The notes below the pieces were generated by a model. It was not told the DNA's origin, made no database searches, and saw nothing but the letters and a program-made list of their open reading frames with translations. A stretch of DNA of 64,000 bases. Origin: Paraburkholderia elongata. Its GTDB lineage: Bacteria; Pseudomonadota; Gammaproteobacteria; Burkholderiales; Burkholderiaceae. Below, piece by piece: positions 56,697 to 64,000 of this stretch; positions within the stretch are counted from its first letter, which is position 1, and the number at the start of each line of letters is the position of its first letter. The DNA lies in assembly GCF_013177735.1 (NCBI RefSeq), contig NZ_WOEZ01000210.1:1-64000 (forward strand), in the 5' to 3' direction. The position numbers were made by a program, and so were the translations under genes.

Positions 56697-58124
56697 ATGA
56701 CCGACAAGTTGAAAACGGCGCCGGGCGCGCCGGCCGACATTAGTCACCTGCAGGATGCCAGCCGGGCTCGCCTCAACGGGGGAGGCGCAGAAACTCATCT
56801 GCTGGCGCGTGCGCCACGCACGATCGCCGATACCGGTCTGGATCAAAATTTCCTGCTTGAACTGGTAGCCAAGACTGCCTTCCTCCTGGGTAAGGTGTCG
56901 CTGTCTCAACTGATGCAGCGCCTCAAGCTGGGCGCCAGCGTGCTCGACAGCGTAGTGGCCTTCGCGGTGCGCGAACGAGTGCTGGAGATCGTACGGCGCG
57001 GCGCAAGCGATATCGACGTCGACCTGCAGTTGACCGATAGCGGGCGTCAGCGCGCAAGCGAGTTCATGGCCCGTTGCCGCTATGTCGGCCCGGCGCCGGT
57101 GGCGCTCGCCACATACGAAGCCATGCTGCAGCGCCAATCGGTGCGGCAGATGCAGGCTACCCGCGCCAGCATGCGGGCTGCCTTTGCTGGCTTGACTGTC
57201 AGGGGGACGCTGCTCGACGACATCGGAGGCGCAGTCAACAGCGGCAAGCCGGTGATCTTTTTCGGCCCACCGGGCAGCGGGAAGACTTCGTTGGCCGAAC
57301 GATTGGGGCGGCTGTTGCCGGGCCACGTGGCCGTGCCGTACGCAATCGTGGTCGAAAACGAAGTCATCCAGATTTTCGACCCGCTCATTCACGAACCCTG
57401 TAGCTCGACACAGTCCGACAGCGTGTTGAGCGCGCCTTCGGATGCCCGCTGGCAAATTTGCAAGCGGCCCACCGTGCTCTCCGGCGGCGAGCTGACGCTC
57501 GACATGCTCGAACTGCGCTACGACGCGGCCAGCGGTTTTTACCAGGCACCCCCGCACGTGAAGGCCAACGGCGGTCTCTACGTTGTCGATGACCTGGGCC
57601 GCCAGCGCGTGGAGCCGGCTGATCTTCTCAACCGCTGGATCGTGCCATTCGATCGTGGACGCGACATGCTCACGCTGCATACCGGTTTGCGCTTCTCAGT
57701 GCCCTTCGACGTCTGGGTTGCGTTTTCGAGCAATTTCTCACCCGCCGACCTCGGCGATGAAGCGTTCTTCCGGCGCCTCGGCTGCAAGCTGTATGTCGGC
57801 CCACTCGATGTCGTCGAGTATCGCGCCGTGTACGAGCAGCGCTGTGAAGAACTCGCCGTGGCGTCGGACGACGACGCCTTCGAGTATCTCGTGCATCACT
57901 TGCATATGTCGTCCGGCCGGCCACTGCTCGCATGTTATCCGGGTGATCTGCTGCGCATCGTGCTGGCCAACGCACGATACCTCGAACAGCCAGCCGTAGC
58001 GGACGGGCCGAACCTGCTACGCGCGTGGAACAGTTACTTCGCGGTGGTCGGCGAACACGATAACTCGCCGCCACAGCAGCAGGGCGGCGCGGAGTGGGCA
58101 GCAAAAAAATTCGCGGCCGGTTAA
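56697..58124 (+). CDS. AAA-type ATPase of the Tad locus
   Basis: A 475-residue ATPase with a helical N-terminal region (about 45-125, TFL-type KTAFLLGKVSLSQLMQRLKL), Walker A GPPGSGKTS at 190-198, an extended insertion, Walker B GGLYVVDDLGR near 296 and a sensor-like segment FSSNFSPADLGDEAFFRRLG. It is unlike TadA/CpaF or TadZ/CpaE. ATP-binding proteins of this type occur in Burkholderia Tad loci but their role is not known to me; a MoxR-like remodelling function is plausible. GGGGAA precedes the ATG; a GCAAGAA repeat (three copies) lies just upstream. Confidence 0.8.
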   Translation: MTDKLKTAPGAPADISHLQDASRARLNGGGAETHLLARAPRTIADTGLDQNFLLELVAKTAFLLGKVSLSQLMQRLKLGASVLDSVVAFAVRERVLEIVRRGASDIDVDLQLTDSGRQRASEFMARCRYVGPAPVALATYEAMLQRQSVRQMQATRASMRAAFAGLTVRGTLLDDIGGAVNSGKPVIFFGPPGSGKTSLAERLGRLLPGHVAVPYAIVVENEVIQIFDPLIHEPCSSTQSDSVLSAPSDARWQICKRPTVLSGGELTLDMLELRYDAASGFYQAPPHVKANGGLYVVDDLGRQRVEPADLLNRWIVPFDRGRDMLTLHTGLRFSVPFDVWVAFSSNFSPADLGDEAFFRRLGCKLYVGPLDVVEYRAVYEQRCEELAVASDDDAFEYLVHHLHMSSGRPLLACYPGDLLRIVLANARYLEQPAVADGPNLLRAWNSYFAVVGEHDNSPPQQQGGAEWAAKKFAAG

Positions 58125-58187
58125 TTGACCGGATAAGCGGCCGGAAACTCTAGTCAGGAAACAGGTCAGGCATCAGGGAGATTCATC

Positions 58188-59033
58188 ATGAAAAACGTAC
58201 GTGCGTTGGTGATGTTGCTGGTCGCTGCAGTGGCGGGGCTCGGTGCGGTCGCGATGGCATCGCGCTGGTTGATGGACCGATCGTCGGGGATGACAACCAA
58301 AGTCGCGGTCGCTGCCCTTGACGTCAATCTCGGGCAACGCCTTAACCCTGAATTCATCAAGATGGTCGACTGGCCGGCGGGCAGCATACCGTCTGGTGCG
58401 TTCACCGATGTGCAGAAACTCGATGGGCGTGTGATGAAAAACAGCGCGCTGCGCGGCGAACCGATTCTGGAGGGCAAGCTGACGCCGGTAGGCACACAGG
58501 GCGGGCTATCGGCGGTGATCGAAGAAGGCCGCCGCGCAATCACAGTACGCGTCAACGATGTGATCGGCGTGGCTGGCTTCGCCCTGCCAGGCAACTATGT
58601 CGACATCATCGTCAGCACCCAGCAAGACAAAAGCAGCACGAACAAATCGGGCAACGACGAAAGCATCTCCAAGATCGTGCTGGAAAAAATTCTGGTGCTG
58701 GCTGTCGCGCAGGAAGTGGGCCGTGACGAAACAAAACCGAAAGTCGTCAATGCGGTCACGCTCGAAGTCACGCCTGAGCAGGCGGAAAAACTCGACCTCG
58801 CGCGCAGTGTCGGCACGCTGTCACTGGTGCTGCGCAACCAGGTGGATACCGCGACGCTGCCCACCGTCGGCGCCACGAAGGTCACGCTGCTCGGCACGCC
58901 AGCCGTGCCGGCCTCGGCGCCCGCTGCTTTGCCCGCGCGTCCGGCACGCGTGCACTACGCCGCACGACCAGCGGCGAAGCGGGACTGCGTGGGCGTGCTG
59001 TCGGGCGTGTTGGGCAGTGTCGAATGTTTCTAG
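58188..59033 (+). CDS. cpaB: Flp pilus assembly protein CpaB/RcpC
   Basis: Periplasmic or outer-membrane partner of the CpaC secretin. The 281-residue protein has an N-terminal membrane anchor (ALVMLLVAAVAGLGAVAMAS), a SAF domain (VAVAALDVNLGQRLNPEFIKMVDWP, about 37-100), then the RcpC domain (AVIEEGRRAITVRVNDVIGVAGFALPGNYVDII). A Pro/Ala linker leads to a C-terminal pair of cysteines. GGGAG precedes the ATG. Confidence 0.93.
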   Translation: MKNVRALVMLLVAAVAGLGAVAMASRWLMDRSSGMTTKVAVAALDVNLGQRLNPEFIKMVDWPAGSIPSGAFTDVQKLDGRVMKNSALRGEPILEGKLTPVGTQGGLSAVIEEGRRAITVRVNDVIGVAGFALPGNYVDIIVSTQQDKSSTNKSGNDESISKIVLEKILVLAVAQEVGRDETKPKVVNAVTLEVTPEQAEKLDLARSVGTLSLVLRNQVDTATLPTVGATKVTLLGTPAVPASAPAALPARPARVHYAARPAAKRDCVGVLSGVLGSVECF

Positions 59034-59139
59034 GCTGGACTCTGTGGTGCCTGCGATGACGGACCGCTGCAGCGGGCACCACGAAGACAAAGAACGGAAG
59101 TCTCGATTGACCGATATCGGGTAACGGGGGCATGAAAAA

Positions 59140-61104
59140 ATGAAGACGAAACTGGGGTTCTCATCCGGCAGCGCGATGCGTTGCCGCTCGCCGGGCAGTA
59201 TCGTGCTCGCCGCGGCGCTGTGCACCGGAATGTTCGCCGCCCAAAACGGCGTAGCACAGGAGGCGCTCGAGAGCCCGGCTCTCGCGAAAGGCGCAATGAA
59301 AGCACCGTTGCCGGTAGGCCGCGGGCCGACGCCGATGATGGTCAGCATGGCGCCAATACCGGCCGGTGGGGCAGCCGCAGTCGCCGCGCCGCTGCGCGGC
59401 CCGAACTGCACCGGCGCGATCCATGATGAAACCAGCGTCGTCGTGCCGATCGGCAAGTCGACGCTCGTGCCTCTCGCCGAGCCGGCGCGCAACCGCACAC
59501 TCGGCAATCCGTCGATCGTGCAGGCCACGCTGGTGTCGCCGCGCACGCTCTACCTCGTGGGCATGGCGGTCGGCACGACCAACATGATCGTTCAGGGACG
59601 CAGCGGCTCATGCCAGATCATCGACGTGATCGTCAACATCGATCCGAACGGACTGCAGCAATCGCTTGGACAACTGTTACCCCAGGAGCGCGGCATCCGG
59701 GTATCGACCGCAGCAGGCAACCTGGTGCTCGGGGGGCACGCGTCGAGCTCGCCGGCTGCCCAGCAGGCGATGCAGATCGCGCAGGCCTTTGCAGGCGCGC
59801 AGCCCACCGAGCAATCGCAGGGGGCGTCCGGCAGCGTCGGCGGGACCAACGTGAGCCAGCAGAGTTCGAGCACGAGCAAGCCGGCCGAGGTGATCAACAT
59901 GATGACGGTCGACGCGCCCCAGCAGGTGATGCTCGAAGTCAAGGTCGCCGAGGTGTCGAAGACGCTCATCAACCAGTTGGGCGCGGCGCTCAACATTCAG
60001 GGCGGCTTCGGTTCATGGAGTGGCGCGCTCGTGAGCAATCTGCTGGCCGGCGTAACGAGCGTCATTACGGGCAGCAAGGCGAACAACCGCCCGCTTAGCT
60101 TCGCTATCGATGCGCAGAAGACAGACGACCTCGTCAAGATCCTCGCCGAACCGAACCTCGTTGCAATCAGCGGCCAGGAGGCCACCTTCCTCGCCGGCGG
60201 CAAGATTTTCATTCCGGTGCCGCAGAGCAGCGGTACCGGCGTGACGAGCATCACGCTCCAGGAAGAAGAATTCGGTGTCGGCCTGAAGTTCACGCCGACC
60301 GTGCTTTCCAACGGCCGTATCAGCCTGAAGGTTGCACCCGAGGTGTCCGAGCTGTCGCCGACTGGCATCACGCTTAGCGCGTCCAACGTGAGCGGTGTGT
60401 CGATCTTGCCACTGATCACGACCCGTCGCGCGTCCACTGTCGTCCAGATGAGCGACGGCGAGTCGTTTGCGATCGGCGGACTGATGAAGAGCAACGTCAC
60501 CGGCGCGCTGAAAGCCATTCCCGGCATTGGCGAAGTGCCGGTGCTCGGTGCGCTGGCGCGCAGCACGTCGTTCCAGCAGGACCTGACGGAGCTCGTGTTC
60601 ATCATCACGCCGCATCTCGTCAAGCCGCTGCAGACCGCCGATCTGCCTCTGCCGACGGACAGCTTCTCGCAGCCCAACGCAGTCGATGTCTATGCGACGG
60701 GCGCCATGGAAGGCCGCCCCCCGAAAGCGCATGCCGCGCCTGCGGGCGCTCCCCCGGCCACTTCGCCCATGCCAGCCCCGGCTTCGGTGAGCCCGCCGAC
60801 ACCGCTGCCCTCGCCCGCACCGGCGCCACAAACGCCCGCCGCACCCGTTGCGACAGCGTTGCCGCTTCCTGACCCGCAGGCCGCGGTGCCGGGCCGGACG
60901 TCGGCAGGGGCGCCGTCAACAGCAGCGACATCGGCGATATCGCCAGCAACAACAGCAGCAGCGCAACCGCCCGGCGACCAGGAAGCTGAGCGCGCCGCGC
61001 GCATTGAAAGCGCTGCCGCCCGGATCGCGGCCGCAAGCATGCAGGGCCACAAGCCGCAGCAGGTCGCAAAGACCGCTGCGGCCAGCCAGGCCGCCGAACA
61101 CTGA
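59140..61104 (+). CDS. cpaC: Flp pilus secretin CpaC/RcpA
   Basis: Outer-membrane secretin through which the pilus exits. The 654-residue protein has a signal peptide (cut near AAQNGVAQ), the pilus-formation N-domain (VVPIGKSTLVPL ... GMAVGTTNMIV), a Ser/Gln-rich loop, and the secretin core (VMLEVKVAEVSKTLINQLG, VNFRPT-type LKFTPTVLSNGRISLKVAPEVSEL, VPVLGALARSTSFQQDLTELVFIITPHLV). The last 140 residues are an unusual Pro/Ala-rich tail. The upstream ATG at 59132 reads into a stop at once, so 59140 is used. Confidence 0.94.
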   Translation: MKTKLGFSSGSAMRCRSPGSIVLAAALCTGMFAAQNGVAQEALESPALAKGAMKAPLPVGRGPTPMMVSMAPIPAGGAAAVAAPLRGPNCTGAIHDETSVVVPIGKSTLVPLAEPARNRTLGNPSIVQATLVSPRTLYLVGMAVGTTNMIVQGRSGSCQIIDVIVNIDPNGLQQSLGQLLPQERGIRVSTAAGNLVLGGHASSSPAAQQAMQIAQAFAGAQPTEQSQGASGSVGGTNVSQQSSSTSKPAEVINMMTVDAPQQVMLEVKVAEVSKTLINQLGAALNIQGGFGSWSGALVSNLLAGVTSVITGSKANNRPLSFAIDAQKTDDLVKILAEPNLVAISGQEATFLAGGKIFIPVPQSSGTGVTSITLQEEEFGVGLKFTPTVLSNGRISLKVAPEVSELSPTGITLSASNVSGVSILPLITTRRASTVVQMSDGESFAIGGLMKSNVTGALKAIPGIGEVPVLGALARSTSFQQDLTELVFIITPHLVKPLQTADLPLPTDSFSQPNAVDVYATGAMEGRPPKAHAAPAGAPPATSPMPAPASVSPPTPLPSPAPAPQTPAAPVATALPLPDPQAAVPGRTSAGAPSTAATSAISPATTAAAQPPGDQEAERAARIESAAARIAAASMQGHKPQQVAKTAAASQAAEH

Positions 61105-61126
61105 TGCCATCGTCAAGGAGACTCTC

Positions 61127-61432
61127 ATGAAACTCGCACACATCGTGTTCCCGCATCGGTCCGTGCTCGCCGTGTCGATGCTCGCCGCCCTCAGCGGCTG
61201 CATGACCAGCACGCCGATCTGGGACGCCCACTTCGGCGAGGCCGAGCGCGCCGTCATGCAGGCGCAGATCATCGATCCGCACGCCGCAGAGCACGCGCAG
61301 TCCGCACCGGGCATCGACGGCAAGTCTGCCGTCTCGGCGATGGACACCTACGAGAAATCGTTCCAGCAGCCCGCACCCGCGCCGAATGCATTCGTCATCG
61401 GCGTCGGGAGCGGCAGCGCCGGCGGTCAGTGA
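61127..61432 (+). CDS. Small Tad-locus lipoprotein
   Basis: A 101-residue protein with signal peptide and lipobox LSGC (SMLAALSGCM, about residues 17-26), then a low-complexity, Ala-rich region ending in Gly/Ser. AAGGAG is 6 bp before the ATG. It sits where cpaD/rcpB-type pilotins lie in other Tad loci and may help the secretin reach the outer membrane, but sequence similarity to CpaD is not evident. Confidence 0.85.
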   Translation: MKLAHIVFPHRSVLAVSMLAALSGCMTSTPIWDAHFGEAERAVMQAQIIDPHAAEHAQSAPGIDGKSAVSAMDTYEKSFQQPAPAPNAFVIGVGSGSAGGQ

Positions 61433-61456
61433 AAACAACATGCAGGGGAGGGCGTC

Positions 61457-62743
61457 ATGCGTCACGTAATGCAAGCTGGTGCGTGCGGTCTGGCTCGTCG
61501 GGGCGAGCGCGGCGTCGTGGCGATCGTCGTCGCACTGACGCTCGCGGTGCTGATCGCCTTCGCCGGTCTCGCGTTGGATCTGGGCAAGCTCTACACCGCT
61601 AAGAGCGAGCTGTCGAACGCCGCCGATGCCTGTGCGCTGGCGGCCGCGCGCGATCTCACGAAGGCGGAGGCGCTGGCGACGCCCGAGGCTGCGGGTATTT
61701 CCGTTGGCGAGAAAAATCGGGTGTTGCTGCAGAGTGAAAATGTGGTGCTCACGACTAACAGCAACGTCACGTTCAGCAAGCAGTTTACCGGCCCGTATCT
61801 GACCAAAGACCAGTTCAGTGCTGCAGATGTGCCGAGCATCGGTTTTGTGCGCTGTACCGTCAACCGCGCCAACATCAGCAACTGGTTCATGCAGGTGATC
61901 AGCGCCACGCTCGGCACGTCAGCCGTTGCCGCAACCGCGGTAGCGTCGACCACGCAGTCGCAGACGACGTGTGCGCTACCGGTGTCCGTTTGCCAGCCGC
62001 CGGCCGCAAGCCCCTTCGCGAAGGGCCACTGGCTGGCCAGCAAGGTCGGCTCGAATAACCAGCTGACCGGCAACTTCATGTGGGTCAAGTATTACAACCC
62101 CGATGGGAGTCTCATGACGGTGCCCGAGATCAAGGCACTCTTGACGAGTGCAGGGCAGTGCTCGTTACCCACGATTGGCAGCAAGGTCGGCGCGACAGGC
62201 AACATTCAGAGCATGGACGGTGCCTGGAATACCCGTTTTGGGATTTACCAGAATCCATACAACTCTCCGCCTGATCCCTCCGCGGCGGTGCCCGATTTCA
62301 CAGGCTATGCGTACTCGCCCGTGACCCCGTTTAACGGCGGGGCACCGCTCACGTCGAATGCCTTCCCGGATTTCCGCGACCAACGGCGGCCGGGCCACAA
62401 ACCCTACCAGGGCGATACGGCATCGGGGTTGTCCGTTAAAGGATCCAACCCCGGGCCACAACCGGCAAGCTATTACACCAATGGCGCCGACCGCCGGCTG
62501 GCGTTGGTCCCCGTGGTCGACTGCTCGGCGTTGATAGGCAGTCAGAAAGCACCGATTCAGTCTTGGGCCTGCGTGCTGATGCTTCACCCGATGGAGAAAA
62601 ACATCAACCAGGCGCTCAACGGCACCATCTATCTCGAATATCGCGGCGATGCCACCGATCCGACTTCTCCCTGTGCGTCGCAGGGTATCCCAGGCAGCAC
62701 GACGGCTGGCATCGGGCCGATGGTGCCGGTGCTAGTGCAATAG
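61457..62743 (+). CDS. TadG-like pilus assembly protein
   Basis: A 428-residue protein with the Tad pseudopilin-like N-terminus (GERGVVAIVVALTLAVLIAF, about 17-36) followed by the conserved DLGKLYTAKSELSNAADACALAAARDL of TadG family proteins. The rest is a large exported domain with several cysteines (CALPVSVC, CSLPT, DCSAL, WACV). GGGGAGG precedes the ATG. TadG proteins anchor or regulate the pilus at the membrane. Confidence 0.88.
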   Translation: MRHVMQAGACGLARRGERGVVAIVVALTLAVLIAFAGLALDLGKLYTAKSELSNAADACALAAARDLTKAEALATPEAAGISVGEKNRVLLQSENVVLTTNSNVTFSKQFTGPYLTKDQFSAADVPSIGFVRCTVNRANISNWFMQVISATLGTSAVAATAVASTTQSQTTCALPVSVCQPPAASPFAKGHWLASKVGSNNQLTGNFMWVKYYNPDGSLMTVPEIKALLTSAGQCSLPTIGSKVGATGNIQSMDGAWNTRFGIYQNPYNSPPDPSAAVPDFTGYAYSPVTPFNGGAPLTSNAFPDFRDQRRPGHKPYQGDTASGLSVKGSNPGPQPASYYTNGADRRLALVPVVDCSALIGSQKAPIQSWACVLMLHPMEKNINQALNGTIYLEYRGDATDPTSPCASQGIPGSTTAGIGPMVPVLVQ

Positions 62744-62753
62744 GAGAGCCGTC

Positions 62754-63242
62754 ATGCGCCATCGAATCAGATCCGTTCGCCGCATGCGCGGTGTCGTGGC
62801 CGTCGAATTCGCGCTGCTTGCGATCCCGATGATCATTCTGCTGCTTGGCATCGCCGAGTTCGGTCATGCGTTCTATGAGTACAACACTCTCGTCAAGTCG
62901 GTGCGCGATTCGACACGCTTGCTGTCTGCATACGATCCGACAGCGACGACCACGTACCCGATCGCACAAGCCCAGTGCCTCGCTGTTTACGGCACGAATG
63001 ACTGCTCGGGCTCACCTCTCGTCGAGGGATTGACGACGAACATGGTCGTGGTGTGCGATCAGGTGAATACCAGCGGCTGCACCGGGCAATTCCAGAACGT
63101 GCAAACCGATCCGACCGGCGACACGATCAATCTCGTGCAAGTGAAGATCACTGGCTATCCGTACGCGCAGGTAACCGGTTTTTTTAATCTGGCCGGTCTG
63201 ATCTTCGGCGATATCAGTTGCGTGATGAGGCAGACGCTATGA
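62754..63242 (+). CDS. tadE: TadE-like pseudopilin
   Basis: A 162-residue protein with a basic leader, then GVVAVEFALLAIPMIILLLGIAEFG, the TadE/F pilin-like helix with its conserved Glu, followed by YEYNTLVKSVRDSTRLLS. Cysteines at about 79, 86, 104 and 112 may form disulfides. GGAG sets the start. Its stop overlaps the next start (ATGA). Confidence 0.9.
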   Translation: MRHRIRSVRRMRGVVAVEFALLAIPMIILLLGIAEFGHAFYEYNTLVKSVRDSTRLLSAYDPTATTTYPIAQAQCLAVYGTNDCSGSPLVEGLTTNMVVVCDQVNTSGCTGQFQNVQTDPTGDTINLVQVKITGYPYAQVTGFFNLAGLIFGDISCVMRQTL

Positions 63243-63703
63243 AAACGTTCAACATCCATCGTTTGCCTGGCGCCCGGCGCCAGCGCGGCGCTGCGGCGCT
63301 TGAATTTGCCTTGATATCGATAGTCTTTTTCACGTTGCTGATCGGCATCATGGAGATGGGGCGCGTGCTCTTTTACTGGAACACCGCTGCGGAAGCGACC
63401 CGGCTTGGCGCCCGGATGGCGGTGGTCTGCGACATCAACAGCAGCCAGTCGGCGAGCAATCCGGTGATCGCACAGATGCAGCAGTTGCTGCCGATCCTGC
63501 AGCCTGCCAACGTCACCGTGGCCTACGCGCCGTCGGGCTGCGACGCTTCGTCATGCACCGCGGTCACGGTCAGCGTGACCAACGTCACTGTCAATACTGT
63601 CATGCCCTTTATGCCGCTTTCGATATCGATGCCGCCATTCTCGACAACTTTGCCAAGAGAAAGCCTGAATAGTGTGAACGGCACCAATCCCACTTGCAGT
63701 TAG
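63239..63703 (+). CDS. TadE/TadF-like pseudopilin
   Basis: A 154-residue paralogue: leader ending RQRG, helix AAALEFALISIVFFTLLIGI with the conserved Glu, then MGRVLFYWNTAAEATRLGAR. It overlaps the preceding gene by 4 bp; an upstream start at 63218 would overlap more and lacks a site. With the previous gene it likely forms the minor pilin pair processed by the prepilin peptidase. Confidence 0.9.
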   Translation: MKTFNIHRLPGARRQRGAAALEFALISIVFFTLLIGIMEMGRVLFYWNTAAEATRLGARMAVVCDINSSQSASNPVIAQMQQLLPILQPANVTVAYAPSGCDASSCTAVTVSVTNVTVNTVMPFMPLSISMPPFSTTLPRESLNSVNGTNPTCS

Positions 63704-63732
63704 TACACCGCCCATCCACAGGGAAGAACGAA

Positions 63733-64000
63733 ATGATCGACATCCTCACGATTTCATCGGATCCCGCACATGCCAGCGCGATCGCACGGATCGTCGCGGC
63801 GGGAGAGTTCCATCACCGAGTCAGGACATCGACCGCCGGGCTGGCCGATCTGTGCGCGCATCAGCAGGCGCTCGATGGCGTCGATTTGCTGGTTATTGAT
63901 GGCGCGCAGATGACGCAGGAGGATTTCGGCACACTCACTGCGCTCACCGCGCAGCGAGTGGGTCTGGCCTGCATGCTGCTGGCACCGTCGCCGACCGCCG
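63733..64000 (+). CDS. cpaE: CpaE/TadZ-type pilus localisation protein, N-terminal part
   Basis: Cut by the window edge after 89 codons. It opens MIDILTISSDPAHASAIARI and continues with a response-regulator-like fold (LAVIDG-type DLLVIDGAQMTQEDFG), the N-terminal domain of CpaE/TadZ, whose MinD-like ATPase part would follow. GGAAGAACGAA precedes the ATG. Order and start fit a Tad locus; the ATPase domain is not visible. Confidence 0.75.
   Translation, partial: MIDILTISSDPAHASAIARIVAAGEFHHRVRTSTAGLADLCAHQQALDGVDLLVIDGAQMTQEDFGTLTALTAQRVGLACMLLAPSPTA

Overview
The window is GC-rich chromosomal DNA from a beta-proteobacterium of the Burkholderiaceae, most likely a Paraburkholderia. The gene order ftsY/rsmD/coaD, prs-tRNA-Gln-ispE-lolB, kdsD-kdsC-lptCAB-rpoN-hpf-ptsN-hprK-rapZ and uvrA/MFS/ssb, together with the protein sequences, fits that group. 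All names here rest on motifs and remembered families; no search was run.

Bases 1-35400 are core chromosome: SRP receptor, CoA synthesis, histidine synthesis, peptidyl-tRNA hydrolase, L25, PRPP synthase, a tRNA-Gln, isoprenoid kinase IspE, LolB, two oxidative-damage glycosylases (mutM, mutY), the LPS-transport/Kdo operon running into rpoN and the nitrogen-PTS genes, a KefB-type antiporter, apt, purU, a Fur-box-preceded PepSY membrane protein, uvrA, an MFS transporter and ssb. Notable local features are a 13 x 8-bp tandem repeat just upstream of a TTG-started hisC, an in-frame 9-bp repeat in the PepSY gene and a strong Fur box.

Bases 35400-51830 hold two related mobile elements in tandem, inserted directly behind the ssb terminator. 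Each is a tightly overlapping six-gene operon: three dissimilar tyrosine recombinases, a small HTH/coiled-coil protein, a second small HTH/coiled-coil protein, and a RecD2-like helicase. The first four genes match the layout I recall for GInt islands (ginABCD), and the set also resembles the Gamma-Mobile-Trio islands. The two copies are clearly diverged, yet keep all six genes in the same order with the same 4-bp overlaps and carry no other cargo. The second small protein and the helicase therefore look like core mobility parts. Element ends show inverted and direct repeats, a conserved right-end motif, and an intrinsic terminator at each of the three junctions. This is the most novel part of the window.

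Bases 51970-64000 contain a sigma-54 type (VpsR-like) regulator facing left, about 2 kb without an intact gene but with a clear tadC fragment, then a rightward Flp/Tad pilus locus: two Flp pilins, prepilin peptidase, an AAA ATPase, CpaB, secretin CpaC, a small lipoprotein, TadG-like, two TadE/F-like pseudopilins and the start of cpaE, cut by the window edge.
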